A DNA stretch of 64,000 bases from Streptomyces sp. NBRC 110028 (GCF_001417735.1 NZ_BBUZ01000035.1:62001-126000); one strand, 5' to 3'. Numbered from the stretch's first letter, positions 51,708 to 60,531 are shown. A program made the numbers and translations. Notes: a model not told the origin generated them from the letters alone.

Positions 51708-51724
51708 CGGACAGTGACTGTCCG
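51708..51724. promoter_or_regulatory. Inverted repeat upstream of the small membrane protein gene
   Basis: CGGACAG (51708-51714), TGA, CTGTCCG (51718-51724): perfect 7-bp arms, like operators of dimeric HTH repressors. It lies 24 bp upstream of the start of the small gene. Confidence 0.5.
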
Positions 51725-51802
51725 ACAGGGGGGAACGACGCGCTGGAGAAAGCATACAAAAGTGTGAACTTACCCCATGTGTCTGACTCGCCGAGAAAGA
51801 AA

Positions 51803-51842
51803 CTTTCGACACGATGAGCTTTCGAAGGCGATGAGCTTTCGA
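51803..51842. repeat. Three CTTTCGA repeats
   Basis: CTTTCGA begins at 51803, 51819 and 51836, separated by near-identical CACGATGAG or AGGCGATGAG spacers. It is AT-richer than its surroundings and lies between the small membrane gene and the end of the Vms1-like gene. The role is unknown. Confidence 0.6.
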
Positions 51843-51878
51843 CACGCTGTCAGATGCGGTAAGGGCTCCTGTCGGCGC

Positions 51879-53036
51879 TCAGGCCTGTCCGTGCCAGCGC
51901 AGCACCGCGCCCAGTCCCCCGGCCGGTCCTGCCACGCCCTCGGGCACCAGCAGCACCTCGGTGTCGGCCACCGCCGCGGACCGCATCAGCGCGTCGTCCG
52001 CGCGCGCCGGCTCGGGCGTGCTCACTCCCAGCGCCCGCGCCTGGGCCCGCTGCACCGCCACCTGATCGGCGCCGGGGCCGACCCACACCTCATGGCGCAT
52101 GTCGCCGCCCGCCTGCCCGAGCAGCAAAGTGGCCGCCTGATGGCTGCGCAACGCCTCCACCACCGCGGGCACCCCCTCCGCCGCCCCGCTGGGCGCGGAG
52201 CCGTCGTGGCCGCTCGCGATGTGCCCGCCGGGGCGGCCGCGCCCGGCACGGAAGAGATCCAGTACGGCTTCCAGATGGGCGCGGGCGTGGTCCGCGCGGG
52301 CGTGGTCGATCTCCGCCTCCAGGAGTTCCCGGGCCGGTCCGGGCGCCCGGCTGCCGTGCCGCGCCACCACCGCCCGGTCGCGCAATGGCTCGGGCAGCCG
52401 GTCGCGCACCGCCCTGCGCTCGCGCGGATCGCCCGCCAGGACCAGCAGCGGCGCCCCGCTGTCCGGCCACTGCCGTACCAGCTCCTCGGCCACGAGGTCC
52501 GCGGTGTGCTCCCAGTCGTTCTCGACCCGGTTGCGGTAGTGCCACTCGTACCGGTCGGCGGGCACCGAGCGGTGGCCGCGGCCCCGTGGCGCCCCGCTTG
52601 TGGCGCGGCACACCGGGCGGGCCCCGCCCTCGTCGCGCAGCTCCAGATCGGCGCCCGTCCGGTCCACGTACGCCACCAGGCACGACGGCCACTCGCCGCG
52701 CAGCGACGCCAGCGGCGCCACCCGGGGCAGTGGCGACCAGGACGTCACGACGTCGCCCGGGGACGCGGCCAGCGGCAGGTCGAGCACCACCTCGCCGTCC
52801 GCGGCGAACAGCGCCCGTCCGGCGGACGCGGTGGCCGCCCGCCGGCCGGCCAGCCTGCTCACCAGCGCCTCACGGGTGCGGGGGTCGGCGCCCTGGGCGG
52901 TCAGCTGACCGGCCACGAACCGCTCCCGCAGCCGGCGCCGCGTGGGGGCGTCCTCCGTCACACGCGAGGTGTCGAGGTAGACGCACGCCCACGGGCCGGG
53001 GCGATCGAACAACGGCTTCAGGAATCCAACGTCCAT
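51879..53036 (-). CDS. Vms1/Ankzf1-like (baeRF2-type) protein
   Basis: The protein has 385 residues and starts at ATG 53036 after GGGGGAGG. It begins MDVGFLKPLFDRPGPWACVYLDTSR, a start shared by the Rv2629-like actinobacterial release-factor-like group. The central DRYEWHYRNRVENDWEHTADLVAEEL and LLVLAGDPRERRAV are typical of the fold. Relatives cut nascent chains from tRNA on stalled ribosomes; whether this one does is unproven. The C-terminal part resembles the eRF1 domain 3 fold (ALRSHQAATLLLGQAGGD). Confidence 0.75.
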   Translation of the reverse strand: MDVGFLKPLFDRPGPWACVYLDTSRVTEDAPTRRRLRERFVAGQLTAQGADPRTREALVSRLAGRRAATASAGRALFAADGEVVLDLPLAASPGDVVTSWSPLPRVAPLASLRGEWPSCLVAYVDRTGADLELRDEGGARPVCRATSGAPRGRGHRSVPADRYEWHYRNRVENDWEHTADLVAEELVRQWPDSGAPLLVLAGDPRERRAVRDRLPEPLRDRAVVARHGSRAPGPARELLEAEIDHARADHARAHLEAVLDLFRAGRGRPGGHIASGHDGSAPSGAAEGVPAVVEALRSHQAATLLLGQAGGDMRHEVWVGPGADQVAVQRAQARALGVSTPEPARADDALMRSAAVADTEVLLVPEGVAGPAGGLGAVLRWHGQA

Positions 53037-53176
53037 GACCTCCCCCAAACCGGGGAAACACACGACCCGGACGGGCGTCCGGATCGCCGCGCCCCAGCGG
53101 CCGCGTGGGGCGCTTCACGCATCAAGGATCCCTCCAGGTCCACGGGATCGCCAGGGCCGTCCGGCCGTACGGCGAC

Positions 53177-53182
53177 TAGAAT
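53177..53182 (+). promoter_or_regulatory. -10 element of polX, probably leaderless
   Basis: TAGAAT lies 7 bp before the polX ATG (53190), the right distance for transcription to start at the start codon. There is no Shine-Dalgarno sequence. No good -35 is visible 17-18 bp upstream. Confidence 0.5.
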
Positions 53183-53189
53183 CTGTCCC

Positions 53190-54935
53190 ATGGCTCGCTC
53201 CAACGAGGAGGTCGAAGCCCTCCTGCGTGAGTACGCCGATCTCCTCCTGATCACGGGCGGGGACGCGTTCAAGGCACGTGCCTACGAGAAGGCCGCGCGG
53301 TCGATCGGCGGCCATCCCGCCGATGTGGCGGGGCTCGATGTGAAGGGGCTGCGGGAGATCCCCAACGTCGGCAAGTCGATCGCCGACAAGGTCGTCGAGT
53401 ATCTGCGCACCGGACATGTGCCCGCCGTCGAGGAGGCGCGCGCCGCGATCCCGGCCGGGGTGCGGGAGCTGACCGCGATCCCGGCGCTCGGGCCGAAGAA
53501 GGCCATGGTGCTGTACGAGGAGCTGGACATCGCCTCGGTCGAGCAGCTGGCCACCGCGATCGAGGAACACCGGCTGCGCGATCTGAGGGGCTTCGGCCCG
53601 AAGTCCGAGGAGAACATCCTGCACGGCATCGGGCTGCTGCGGGCCGCGGGCGGCCGGGCTCCGCTCGACGACGCCATGGACCTCGCCGACGACATCGTGG
53701 CCGCGCTGGGCCGGGTGCGCGGCTGCGAGCGGGTCGCGTACGCCGGGTCGCTGCGCCGCATGCGGGAGACCGTGGGCGATGTGGACATCCTGGTGGCGGC
53801 GGCCGAATCGGCGCCGTTCATGGACGCGTTCACCGCGCTCCCGTACACCACGGAGGTCATCGCGCATGGCGAGAAGAAGACGTCCATCCGCACCACCAAG
53901 GGGCTCCAGGTGGATCTGCGGGTGCTGCCGCTGGACTCCTGGGGCGCGGGGCTGCTGTATTTCACCGGCTCCAAGGCCCACAACATCCGGGTTCGCGCGA
54001 TCGCGGTGCGCCACGGCCTGAAGCTGTCGGAGTACGGCCTCTTCGAGACCAAGAGCGGAAAGAAGATCGCCTCACGCAGCGAGGAGGACGTGTACGCGCG
54101 GCTCGGCATGGACTGGATCCCGCCGACCCTGCGCGAGGACCGCGGCGAGGTGAAGGCCGCGCTGGAGGGCCGACTTCCCCTGCTCGTCGTCGAATCCGAT
54201 CTGCGCGGCGATCTGCACACCCACACGGACCTCACCGATGGCCTCGAACCGCTGGAGAACATGATCGCCACGGCGGAGCGGCGCGGCTACGCGTACTACG
54301 CCGTCACCGACCACGCGCCGAAGCTGTACATGCAGCAGATGACGAAGGAGAAGATCCTCGCCCAGCGGGAGCGGCTGCGCGCCATGGACCGCGGGCGCGG
54401 CCGCCGGGACATGCGGCTGCTGCACGGTGTGGAGCTGAACATCGACGCCGAGGGAGAGGTCGACTGGCCCGACGACTTCCTCGAGGGCTTCGATCTGTGC
54501 GTGGCGTCGGTGCACACGCAGTTCGGCCAGGACCGGGACACCATGACCCGGCGGTTCCTGCGGGCCTGCGAGAACCCGCACGTCAACATCATCGGCCATC
54601 CGACGACCCGGATCCTCGGCAAGCGGCCCGGCGTCGACGCCGACTTGGACGCGGTGTTCGCCGCGTGTGCCCGTACCGGCACCGCGCTGGAGATCAACGC
54701 GCATCCGAACCGGCTGGACCTGTCGGACGAGAACATCCTGCGGGCGAAGGAGCACGGCGTGGTGTTCGCCATCGACAGCGACGCGCACTCGACGCTGGAC
54801 CTCGCCAATCCTCGGTACGGGGTGGGCATGGCCCAGCGCGGCTGGCTGACCACCGACGATGTCATCAACACCTGGCCGCTGACCCGGCTGCGGCGTTTCC
54901 TGCGCAAGGGCGCGGGGCACCCGCGCGACGTATGA
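53190..54935 (+). CDS. polX: Family X DNA polymerase with PHP 3'-5' exonuclease domain
   Basis: The protein has 581 residues. Residues 1-80 are a helix-hairpin-helix 8-kDa domain (AFKARAYEKAARSI, LREIPNVGKSIADKV). The polymerase core has YAGSLRRMRETVGDVDILVAA with the metal-binding Asp pair, and LLYFTGSKAHNIRVR. A PHP domain (about 335-575) starts DLHTHTDLTDG and includes TDHAPKL, GVELNID and IDSDAHS. The enzyme fills gaps in base-excision repair. The stop overlaps the start of the uracil-DNA glycosylase gene, linking two steps of one repair route. Confidence 0.93.
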   Translation: MARSNEEVEALLREYADLLLITGGDAFKARAYEKAARSIGGHPADVAGLDVKGLREIPNVGKSIADKVVEYLRTGHVPAVEEARAAIPAGVRELTAIPALGPKKAMVLYEELDIASVEQLATAIEEHRLRDLRGFGPKSEENILHGIGLLRAAGGRAPLDDAMDLADDIVAALGRVRGCERVAYAGSLRRMRETVGDVDILVAAAESAPFMDAFTALPYTTEVIAHGEKKTSIRTTKGLQVDLRVLPLDSWGAGLLYFTGSKAHNIRVRAIAVRHGLKLSEYGLFETKSGKKIASRSEEDVYARLGMDWIPPTLREDRGEVKAALEGRLPLLVVESDLRGDLHTHTDLTDGLEPLENMIATAERRGYAYYAVTDHAPKLYMQQMTKEKILAQRERLRAMDRGRGRRDMRLLHGVELNIDAEGEVDWPDDFLEGFDLCVASVHTQFGQDRDTMTRRFLRACENPHVNIIGHPTTRILGKRPGVDADLDAVFAACARTGTALEINAHPNRLDLSDENILRAKEHGVVFAIDSDAHSTLDLANPRYGVGMAQRGWLTTDDVINTWPLTRLRRFLRKGAGHPRDV

Positions 54936-55756
54936 CGCCACGCGATTCTCCTGCCGAACCGGCCCGTGCCGAGCCCGTCCGCGCCGAGCCCGCCCGCCGG
55001 GCGCCCGGCGCCCGTACCCTCGACGAGCTGGACGAGCGGGTGAGCCGGTGCAGCGCCTGCCCGCGGCTGGTGGCGTGGCGGGAGGAGGTGGGCCGTACCA
55101 AACAGGCGGCCTTCGCCGACTGGGACTACTGGGCCCGGCCGGTGCCCGGATTCGGCCCGCCGGACGCGGCGCTCGCCGTCGTGGGCCTCGCCCCGGCCGC
55201 GCACGGCGGCAACCGCACCGGCCGGATGTTCACCGGCGACCGCTCCGGCGACTTCCTGTACGCGGCCCTGCACACCGTCGGCCTGGCCAACCAGCCCGTC
55301 GCCACCCACCGCGGCGACGGCCTCGCGCTGCGCGGGGTCCGGGTCACCTCGCCGGTGCACTGCGCCCCGCCCGCCAACCGCCCGACCCCCGGGGAGCGGG
55401 ACACCTGCCGCCCGTGGCTGGAGCGGGAACTGCGTCTGCTGCGCCCGACCTTGCGCTCGGTGGTGGTGCTCGGGGCCTTCGGCTGGCAGGCCGCCCTGCC
55501 CGTGCTGGCCACCGCCGGATGGAGCGTGCCCCGGCCGCGGCCCGCCTTCGGGCACGGCGCGCGGATCACGCTGGAGGCCGCCGACGGGGGCGCCCCGCTA
55601 CGGGTGTTCGGCTGCTATCACGTGAGCCAGCGGAACACCTTCACCGGCCGCCTCACCCCGGCCATGCTGCACGATGTGCTCGGCGCGGCGGCGGAGGCGG
55701 CCGGGTTGCTGCCGCCGCCCGCCACTCCGTCGACCCCCGCTGCGGAGGGCGGCTGA
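54932..55756 (+). CDS. Uracil-DNA glycosylase, family 5 (UDGb-like)
   Basis: The protein has 274 residues and its ATG overlaps the polX stop (ATGA). After a charged low-complexity start come RCSACPRLVAWREEVGRTK, the GLAPAAHGGNRTGRMFTGD motif of the family, SPVHCAPPANRPTP and a late GCYHVSQRNTFTGRLT motif. The Cys residues in RCSACPRL, HCAPP and DTCRPW fit a [4Fe-4S] cluster. It removes uracil or other deaminated bases, creating sites that PolX could fill. Confidence 0.9.
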   Translation: MTPRDSPAEPARAEPVRAEPARRAPGARTLDELDERVSRCSACPRLVAWREEVGRTKQAAFADWDYWARPVPGFGPPDAALAVVGLAPAAHGGNRTGRMFTGDRSGDFLYAALHTVGLANQPVATHRGDGLALRGVRVTSPVHCAPPANRPTPGERDTCRPWLERELRLLRPTLRSVVVLGAFGWQAALPVLATAGWSVPRPRPAFGHGARITLEAADGGAPLRVFGCYHVSQRNTFTGRLTPAMLHDVLGAAAEAAGLLPPPATPSTPAAEGG

Positions 55757-55778
55757 TCAGGGCATGCGGTGAGAAGGT

Positions 55779-55818
55779 GAGACCCCGGGCACTGGGGCAG
55801 GAGGGTGCCCGGGGCCTC
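55779..55818. terminator. Bidirectional terminator between UDG and protease genes
   Basis: GAGACCCCGGGCAC (55779-55792) pairs with GTGCCCGGGGCCTC (55805-55818) with one mismatch around a 12-nt loop, between two converging genes. Confidence 0.8.
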
Positions 55819-55837
55819 GTTCATGGAGTGGACCGGG

Positions 55838-57397
55838 TCAGTTGACCCCGGCCCCACTGGCGGCGTCACCGGCTCCGGCGCCGCTCTGGTCGCCCGTACC
55901 GGCGCCCGCGCCCGCGTTGGCGGCACCCTCGGCACCCGCACCGGCATTCGCGGCACCCTCGGCACCCGCACCAGCATTGGCGGCACCTGCGCCGCCCACG
56001 CCAGCGTTCGCGGCACCCTCGGCGCCCGCACCGGCGTTCGCGGCGCCTGCGCCACCGGCATCGCCCGCGCCCTCGTCACCGGCGCCGATCACGGCGCCCG
56101 TGGCCTCCAGGGCACCGGTCACCGGCTGGAAGAAGGTCTCCCCGCCCTGGGTGCAGTCGCCACTGCCGCCGGACGTGAGGCCGACCGCCGCGTCCCCGGC
56201 GAACATCGCGCCGCCGCTGTCGCCCGGCTCCGCGCACACGTTCGTCTGGATGAGGCCGTTGACGATGTCGCCACCGCCGTAGTTCACCGTGGCGTTGAGG
56301 CCCGTGACCTCGCCGTCGCTGACACCCGTGGTGCTGCCGGAGCGCTGCACCTTGAGGCCCACGCTGGCCTCGACGGCCCGGCCGATCGCCTGGTTGCTGC
56401 CGTCGGCGAGCTTGACCGCGCTCTCCGGCTGGGTGGTCGCGTCGTCGTACATCACCAGCGCGAAGTCGGTCTCGGGGAACTTGGTGTCCTGGACCGTGCC
56501 CAGCGCCTGCGCACCCGCCTGGTCCGCGGTCCAGGCCTCGGACTCGTTGCCGCAGTGGCCCGCGGTCAGGAAGCCGGGCGCTCCGTCGACGGAGACGTTG
56601 AAGCCGAGGGAGCAGCGGGCGCCACCACCGAAGATGGCATCGCCGCCGACGACACCGCCGGCCGCTGCGCCACCGCCCGCGCCACCGGCACCCGCGTCTC
56701 CAGCCCCACCGGCACCGGCGTCTCCAGCGCCACCGGCACCCGCGTCTCCGGCGCCGCCCGCGGCCCCGGCGTCACCGGCACCGCCGGCACCCGCGTTCCC
56801 GGCGGCGTCGCCCGCCGCGTCCCCTGCGCCCGCGGCGTCGCCGTTCGCGTCCTGCTGGGCCGGGTCGCCGCCGTCGAACCTCTTGAACTCGCCCTTCGTC
56901 CGCTGGACGGTCACCATGCCGTCCATCGCGTCCGTGGCCTTGGTCAGCGTGTCCCATTTGGCGCCGGTCACGGTCTTGTCCGCGGTCACCCGGACCTTGT
57001 TCGTCACCGGGTCGATGGACCAGGCGGTACCGGCCACCGAGGCGTCGGTGCTCAGCGTCTTGGTGGCGGCCTTCAGCTCGGACATGCTGTTCTGCACGAT
57101 CTTGGCGACGGCGCCCTTGGCTTCCACGGTCTTCGCCGCGTCCTCGGTCATGACGTTCATGACCAGTTGGCTCGTGTCGTTGTTGAAGTACCAGCCAGCG
57201 CCGTTGTCACCGAGGTCAGAGGCGAGGCTCCTCGCGAGTTTCACTGCCGACGGGGACGAGAAGGTCTTCACGTCCGTCGTCTTGTCCTGGCTCGCGTTGG
57301 CATTGGGCAGCAGAAGGGCGGCTGCCCCGAGCGCGACGACAGCAGCTCCGGAAACGGCGAGGGTCCGCTTGTTCACACGTCGGTGGTGGCTCAACAC
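55838..57397 (-). CDS. Secreted S1-family (streptogrisin/alpha-lytic-like) protease with low-complexity linker and tail
   Basis: I choose GTG 57397, with CTGGAGG upstream, giving 519 residues. A signal peptide (about 10-35) is followed by a pro-domain (40-170). A Gly/Ala/Asp-rich linker (about 180-250) repeats GAGGAGDA. The protease domain has TAGHCG, PETDFALVMYDD and EPGDSGGAMF as His-Asp-Ser triad and paired Cys residues. The C-terminal ~75 residues are (G/A)-rich repeats of AGAGAEGAAN. Such pro-domains guide folding and are cleaved off. The long flexible linker and tail are unusual for streptogrisins and may tether or space the enzyme. Confidence 0.88.
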   Translation of the reverse strand: MLSHHRRVNKRTLAVSGAAVVALGAAALLLPNANASQDKTTDVKTFSSPSAVKLARSLASDLGDNGAGWYFNNDTSQLVMNVMTEDAAKTVEAKGAVAKIVQNSMSELKAATKTLSTDASVAGTAWSIDPVTNKVRVTADKTVTGAKWDTLTKATDAMDGMVTVQRTKGEFKRFDGGDPAQQDANGDAAGAGDAAGDAAGNAGAGGAGDAGAAGGAGDAGAGGAGDAGAGGAGDAGAGGAGGGAAAGGVVGGDAIFGGGARCSLGFNVSVDGAPGFLTAGHCGNESEAWTADQAGAQALGTVQDTKFPETDFALVMYDDATTQPESAVKLADGSNQAIGRAVEASVGLKVQRSGSTTGVSDGEVTGLNATVNYGGGDIVNGLIQTNVCAEPGDSGGAMFAGDAAVGLTSGGSGDCTQGGETFFQPVTGALEATGAVIGAGDEGAGDAGGAGAANAGAGAEGAANAGVGGAGAANAGAGAEGAANAGAGAEGAANAGAGAGTGDQSGAGAGDAASGAGVN

Positions 57398-57576
57398 TGA
57401 CCTCCAGTAGGGGGGCGCGGGGCGTGTGCGGAGCGCCTGTTGCATTTCCGCCACGCCCCCGCGCAGGGCCACCAAGCAGTACGGGAGGCGTTTACTCCGT
57501 TCTCACCATGACTCACAGTGTGATGAATGGCTGCGCCGATCGATCCGGAGCGGTAGGGTCCGCCGGTTCCGCGCCC

Positions 57577-57954
57577 TCAGTCCGCGTCCCCACCCGCACC
57601 GTCGCCACCGGCGGCCCCGGCCGCCTGGACGCGCAGCTGCCACACTTCCCCCAGGGCCATCTGCGCCGATTCCCCGACCGGGGAACCCTCCGTGGTCTCG
57701 AAGTGGTCGACGTAGGCGCCGATGAACTCCTGCCAGCGGTGGTTGACCGGGTCCTCGTCCAGCGCCGCCATCGCCGCGGCGAAGTCCTCGCAGTCCACGA
57801 GGTGGAAGAGATGGCGTCCGCTGCGCCAGATCCGCCAGTTGGTGATCCCGGCCCGGCCCAGCGACTCCAGCAGATCCGCCGGAACCGTGGCGTGCTCCCG
57901 TTCGTACCCCGATTCCTGGCCCTCCTTGAGGACCGAGTGCAGCGCCACGCGCAT
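57577..57954 (-). CDS. rhaM: L-rhamnose mutarotase
   Basis: The protein has 125 residues from ATG 57954, preceded by AAGGGAG; an upstream ATG at 57981 lacks one. It begins MRVALHSVLKEGQESGYEREH and contains NWRIWRSGRHLFHLVDCEDF and VNHRWQEFIG, matching the dimeric ferredoxin-like mutarotase that interconverts alpha and beta L-rhamnose. No other rhamnose genes are adjacent. Some homologues act on L-fucose. Confidence 0.85.
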   Translation of the reverse strand: MRVALHSVLKEGQESGYEREHATVPADLLESLGRAGITNWRIWRSGRHLFHLVDCEDFAAAMAALDEDPVNHRWQEFIGAYVDHFETTEGSPVGESAQMALGEVWQLRVQAAGAAGGDGAGGDAD

Positions 57955-58142
57955 CGGCGATCTCCCTTCATCCACCGTCATGGCCGGTCATGGTCCATGG
58001 GCACATGCCCGAAGCCACTCTGCCCCCTCCGGCCCCGGCCGCCAACGGTCTCCGGGCAGGCGATCTACGATGCTCCGCGGAGCGGCGCGACCGCCGGACG
58101 CCCCGCACCCGCCGACGACGACGACGGAAGGACCCCAACGCC

Positions 58143-58616
58143 ATGGCCAGCACCCCCGTGCGCGACCGTTCCACGATCTTGGTTCTCAACGGGCCGAACC
58201 TGAACCTCCTCGGCCGCCGACAGCCGGAGATCTACGGCACCGACAGCCTGGCCGACATCGAGAAGCTGGTCGCCGAGACGGCCGCCCCCCACGGGCTCAC
58301 CACCGACTGCCGGCAGAGCAACCACGAGGGGCAGCTGATCGACTGGATCCAGGAGGCCCGGGAGCGGCACGCGGCCGTCATCATCAACCCCGCCGGTTAC
58401 TCCCACACCTCGGTGGCCCTGCGTGACGCGCTGGCGATCTGCGACGACATGCCGATCCTGGAGGTGCACATCTCCAACATCCACCAGCGTGAGCCGTTCC
58501 GGCAGCACTCCTATGTCTCCGCGCTCGCCAGTGGCGTGATCGCCGGATGCGGCATCCAGGGCTACGCCTTCGCTGTGGAGCGGGCGGCCGCGCTGCTCGC
58601 GGCCATGAAGAAGTGA
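58143..58616 (+). CDS. aroQ: Type II 3-dehydroquinate dehydratase
   Basis: The protein has 157 residues from ATG 58143 after AAGGA. VLNGPNLNLLGRRQPEIYG with the catalytic Tyr, NPAGYSHTSVALRDAL and EVHISNIHQREPFRQHS define the enzyme, which makes 3-dehydroshikimate in the shikimate pathway. It stands alone. It may be an extra copy, and the same pathway feeds the chorismate needed by pabAB at 10985. Confidence 0.93.
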   Translation: MASTPVRDRSTILVLNGPNLNLLGRRQPEIYGTDSLADIEKLVAETAAPHGLTTDCRQSNHEGQLIDWIQEARERHAAVIINPAGYSHTSVALRDALAICDDMPILEVHISNIHQREPFRQHSYVSALASGVIAGCGIQGYAFAVERAAALLAAMKK

Positions 58617-58657
58617 GACGTATGGACGTGAAGACCTGAACCCCGGGCCCGTCAGGT

Positions 58658-58685
58658 CCGGCTTCAGGCCCGGCTTCAGGCCCGG
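58658..58685. repeat. 12-bp tandem repeat at the end of the DeoR gene
   Basis: CCGGCTTCAGGC is repeated at 58658-58669 and 58670-58681 and begins a third time at 58682. The second copy contains the stop codon of the DeoR-type gene, and the first offers the same stop again. It may help end transcription between the converging aroQ and DeoR genes. Confidence 0.65.
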
Positions 58686-59464
58686 ATGACGCGGACACCG
58701 GCCTCGGTGTACGGGGCGATCGCCTCTTCGGTGGCGCCGGTGTCCGTGACCAGCACCTCGATCTCGTCCAGCGCGCAGATCCGGGCGAACGCCCGCCGGC
58801 CCAGCTTGGAGCTGTCGGCCGCGACGACCACCCGGGCGGCGCGCCGGGCCATGAGGTGGTTGATGCTGGCCTCGCCCTCGTGGTGGGCGGCCGCGCCCCG
58901 CTCGGGGTCCAGCGCGTCCACGCCGAGGACGGCCAGATCGAGGGAGACCTCGTCCAGCACCCCGGTGGCCAGCGGCCCCATCAGCTCGAACGACTGGGGG
59001 CGGGCCACCCCGCCGGTGAGCACGATCTTGATGTGCGGGCGCACCGCCAGCTCATGGGCGATGTTCAGGGCGTTCGTCACGACGGTGACGGCCGGACCGC
59101 CGCCGTCGGAGCCGGACAGTTCGCCGCGGGTGGCGATGGCGCGGGCGATTTCGGTGGTGGTGGTGCCGCCGTTGAGGCCGACGACCGCGCCGGGCTCGAC
59201 CATGCGGGCCACGGCGGCGCCGATCCGCTGCTTCTCCGAGGCGCGCCGGGCGGTCTTGTAGCGCAGCGGAAGGTCGTACGACAGGTTGTGCGCGACCGCG
59301 CCGCCGCGGGTGCGGTTGAGCATCTGCTGCTGTGCGAGTTCGTCGAGGTCCCGCCGGATGGTGGCGGCGGACACCGCCAGTTCGGCGGCGGCCTCCTCGA
59401 CCTCGATCCTGCCGTCCCTGGCCAGCAGTTCCAGCAGGGCGTTCCAGCGCTCGGGCCGTTTCAC
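58676..59464 (-). CDS. DeoR/GlpR family regulator
   Basis: The protein has 262 residues from a GTG start. The N-terminal HTH (ERWNALLELLARDGRIEVEE, SAATIRRDLDELAQQ) is followed by a phosphosugar-sensing domain with GLNGGTTTTEIARAI, VVTNALNIAHEL and VVVAADSSKLGRRAF. Divergent from the SIS-aldolase genes, it probably represses them until an amino-sugar or ketohexose phosphate accumulates. Confidence 0.9.
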   Translation of the reverse strand: MKRPERWNALLELLARDGRIEVEEAAAELAVSAATIRRDLDELAQQQMLNRTRGGAVAHNLSYDLPLRYKTARRASEKQRIGAAVARMVEPGAVVGLNGGTTTTEIARAIATRGELSGSDGGGPAVTVVTNALNIAHELAVRPHIKIVLTGGVARPQSFELMGPLATGVLDEVSLDLAVLGVDALDPERGAAAHHEGEASINHLMARRAARVVVAADSSKLGRRAFARICALDEIEVLVTDTGATEEAIAPYTEAGVRVIRA

Positions 59465-59545
59465 GCCGTCTCCTCGACCCCCGTCGTACCGTCGCGGTTC
59501 ACCCTACCCCGGTGGTGGGCGCCCTGGACTTCCCTGCAAGATCAT

Positions 59546-59582
59546 GCGCATTATCGGGCTGTACGAAGCATCTTCGCGCATT
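59546..59582. promoter_or_regulatory. Direct repeats, candidate DeoR operator
   Basis: GCGCATT occurs at 59546-59552 and 59576-59582, exactly 30 bp or three helical turns apart, in the 143-bp region between the divergent DeoR and SIS genes. DeoR-type proteins commonly bind direct repeats. The assignment is by position. Confidence 0.45.
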
Positions 59583-59607
59583 CGCAGCCATCGGACTGGG
59601 GAGCCAT

Positions 59608-60501
59608 ATGAGCCACACCGAGACCGAGATCGCGAGCCAGCCCGACTGCTGGCGCCGCGCCGTCGAACTGGCCCGGGATCCGGACGGGCCGGTGCGCGAG
59701 GCGCTGCCCCGGCCCGGTGAGCGGGTCGCCGTCGTCGGCTGCGGCACCTCGTGGTTCATCGCCCAGGCGTACGCGGCGCTGCGGGAGGCCGGGGGCCAGG
59801 GCGAGACGGACGCGTTCCCTGCGTCGGAGATGCCGGCCGGGCGCGCCTACGACCGGGTGCTCGCGCTGTCGCGGTCGGGCACCACGACCGAGGTGCTGGA
59901 TCTGCTCGGCCGGCTCCGGGGCGGGGTGCCGACCTCCGTCATCACCGCGGTCCACGGCTCCCCGGTCACCGGCCTGGCGGACGCGGCGGTCGTGCTCGAC
60001 TTCGCGGATGAGCGGTCGGTGGTGCAGACGCGCTGGGCGACCAGTGAACTGGCGCTGCTGCGCGCCCATGCGGGGCATGGCCTGGAAGGTCTGGTCGAGG
60101 ACGGCGCGGCGGCGCTCGCCGCGCCGCTGCCCGACGGGCTCGTGGAGGCGGGTCAGTTCACCTTCCTCGGGCGCGGCTGGACGTACGGCGTCGCACAGGA
60201 GGCCGCGCTCAAGATGCGCGAGGCGGCGGGCGCGTGGACCGAGGCGTACCCGGTGATGGAGTACCGGCACGGGCCGATCAGCGTCACCGGCCCGCGCAGT
60301 GTGGTGTGGTGGCTCGGCGAGGGCCCGTCCGGGCTGGCGGAGGAGGAGGTCACCGGGCCCGGTGGCCGGCTCGTCGGATACGGCCGGGATCCGCTGGCCG
60401 AACTGGTGCTGGTGCAGCGGCTCGCGGTGGCGATCGCGGGGCGCTGCGGCCTCGACCCCGACCAGCCCCGCAATCTCACCCGCTCGGTGATCCTCGGTTG
60501 A
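59608..60501 (+). CDS. SIS-domain sugar isomerase/deaminase
   Basis: The protein has 297 residues from ATG 59608 after GGGGAG. It has two SIS domains: GCGTSWFIAQAYAALREAGG with ALSRSGTTTEVLDLL, then FLGRGWTYGVAQEAALKMREA with EYRHGPIS. It resembles AgaS/GlmS-isomerase-half proteins that isomerise or deaminate amino-sugar phosphates. With a class II aldolase 30 bp downstream it forms a short route from an amino-sugar or ketose phosphate to triose phosphates. Confidence 0.87.
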   Translation: MSHTETEIASQPDCWRRAVELARDPDGPVREALPRPGERVAVVGCGTSWFIAQAYAALREAGGQGETDAFPASEMPAGRAYDRVLALSRSGTTTEVLDLLGRLRGGVPTSVITAVHGSPVTGLADAAVVLDFADERSVVQTRWATSELALLRAHAGHGLEGLVEDGAAALAAPLPDGLVEAGQFTFLGRGWTYGVAQEAALKMREAAGAWTEAYPVMEYRHGPISVTGPRSVVWWLGEGPSGLAEEEVTGPGGRLVGYGRDPLAELVLVQRLAVAIAGRCGLDPDQPRNLTRSVILG

Positions 60502-60531
60502 GCGGGCGGAGCAAGCGAAGGGAGACGGGCC

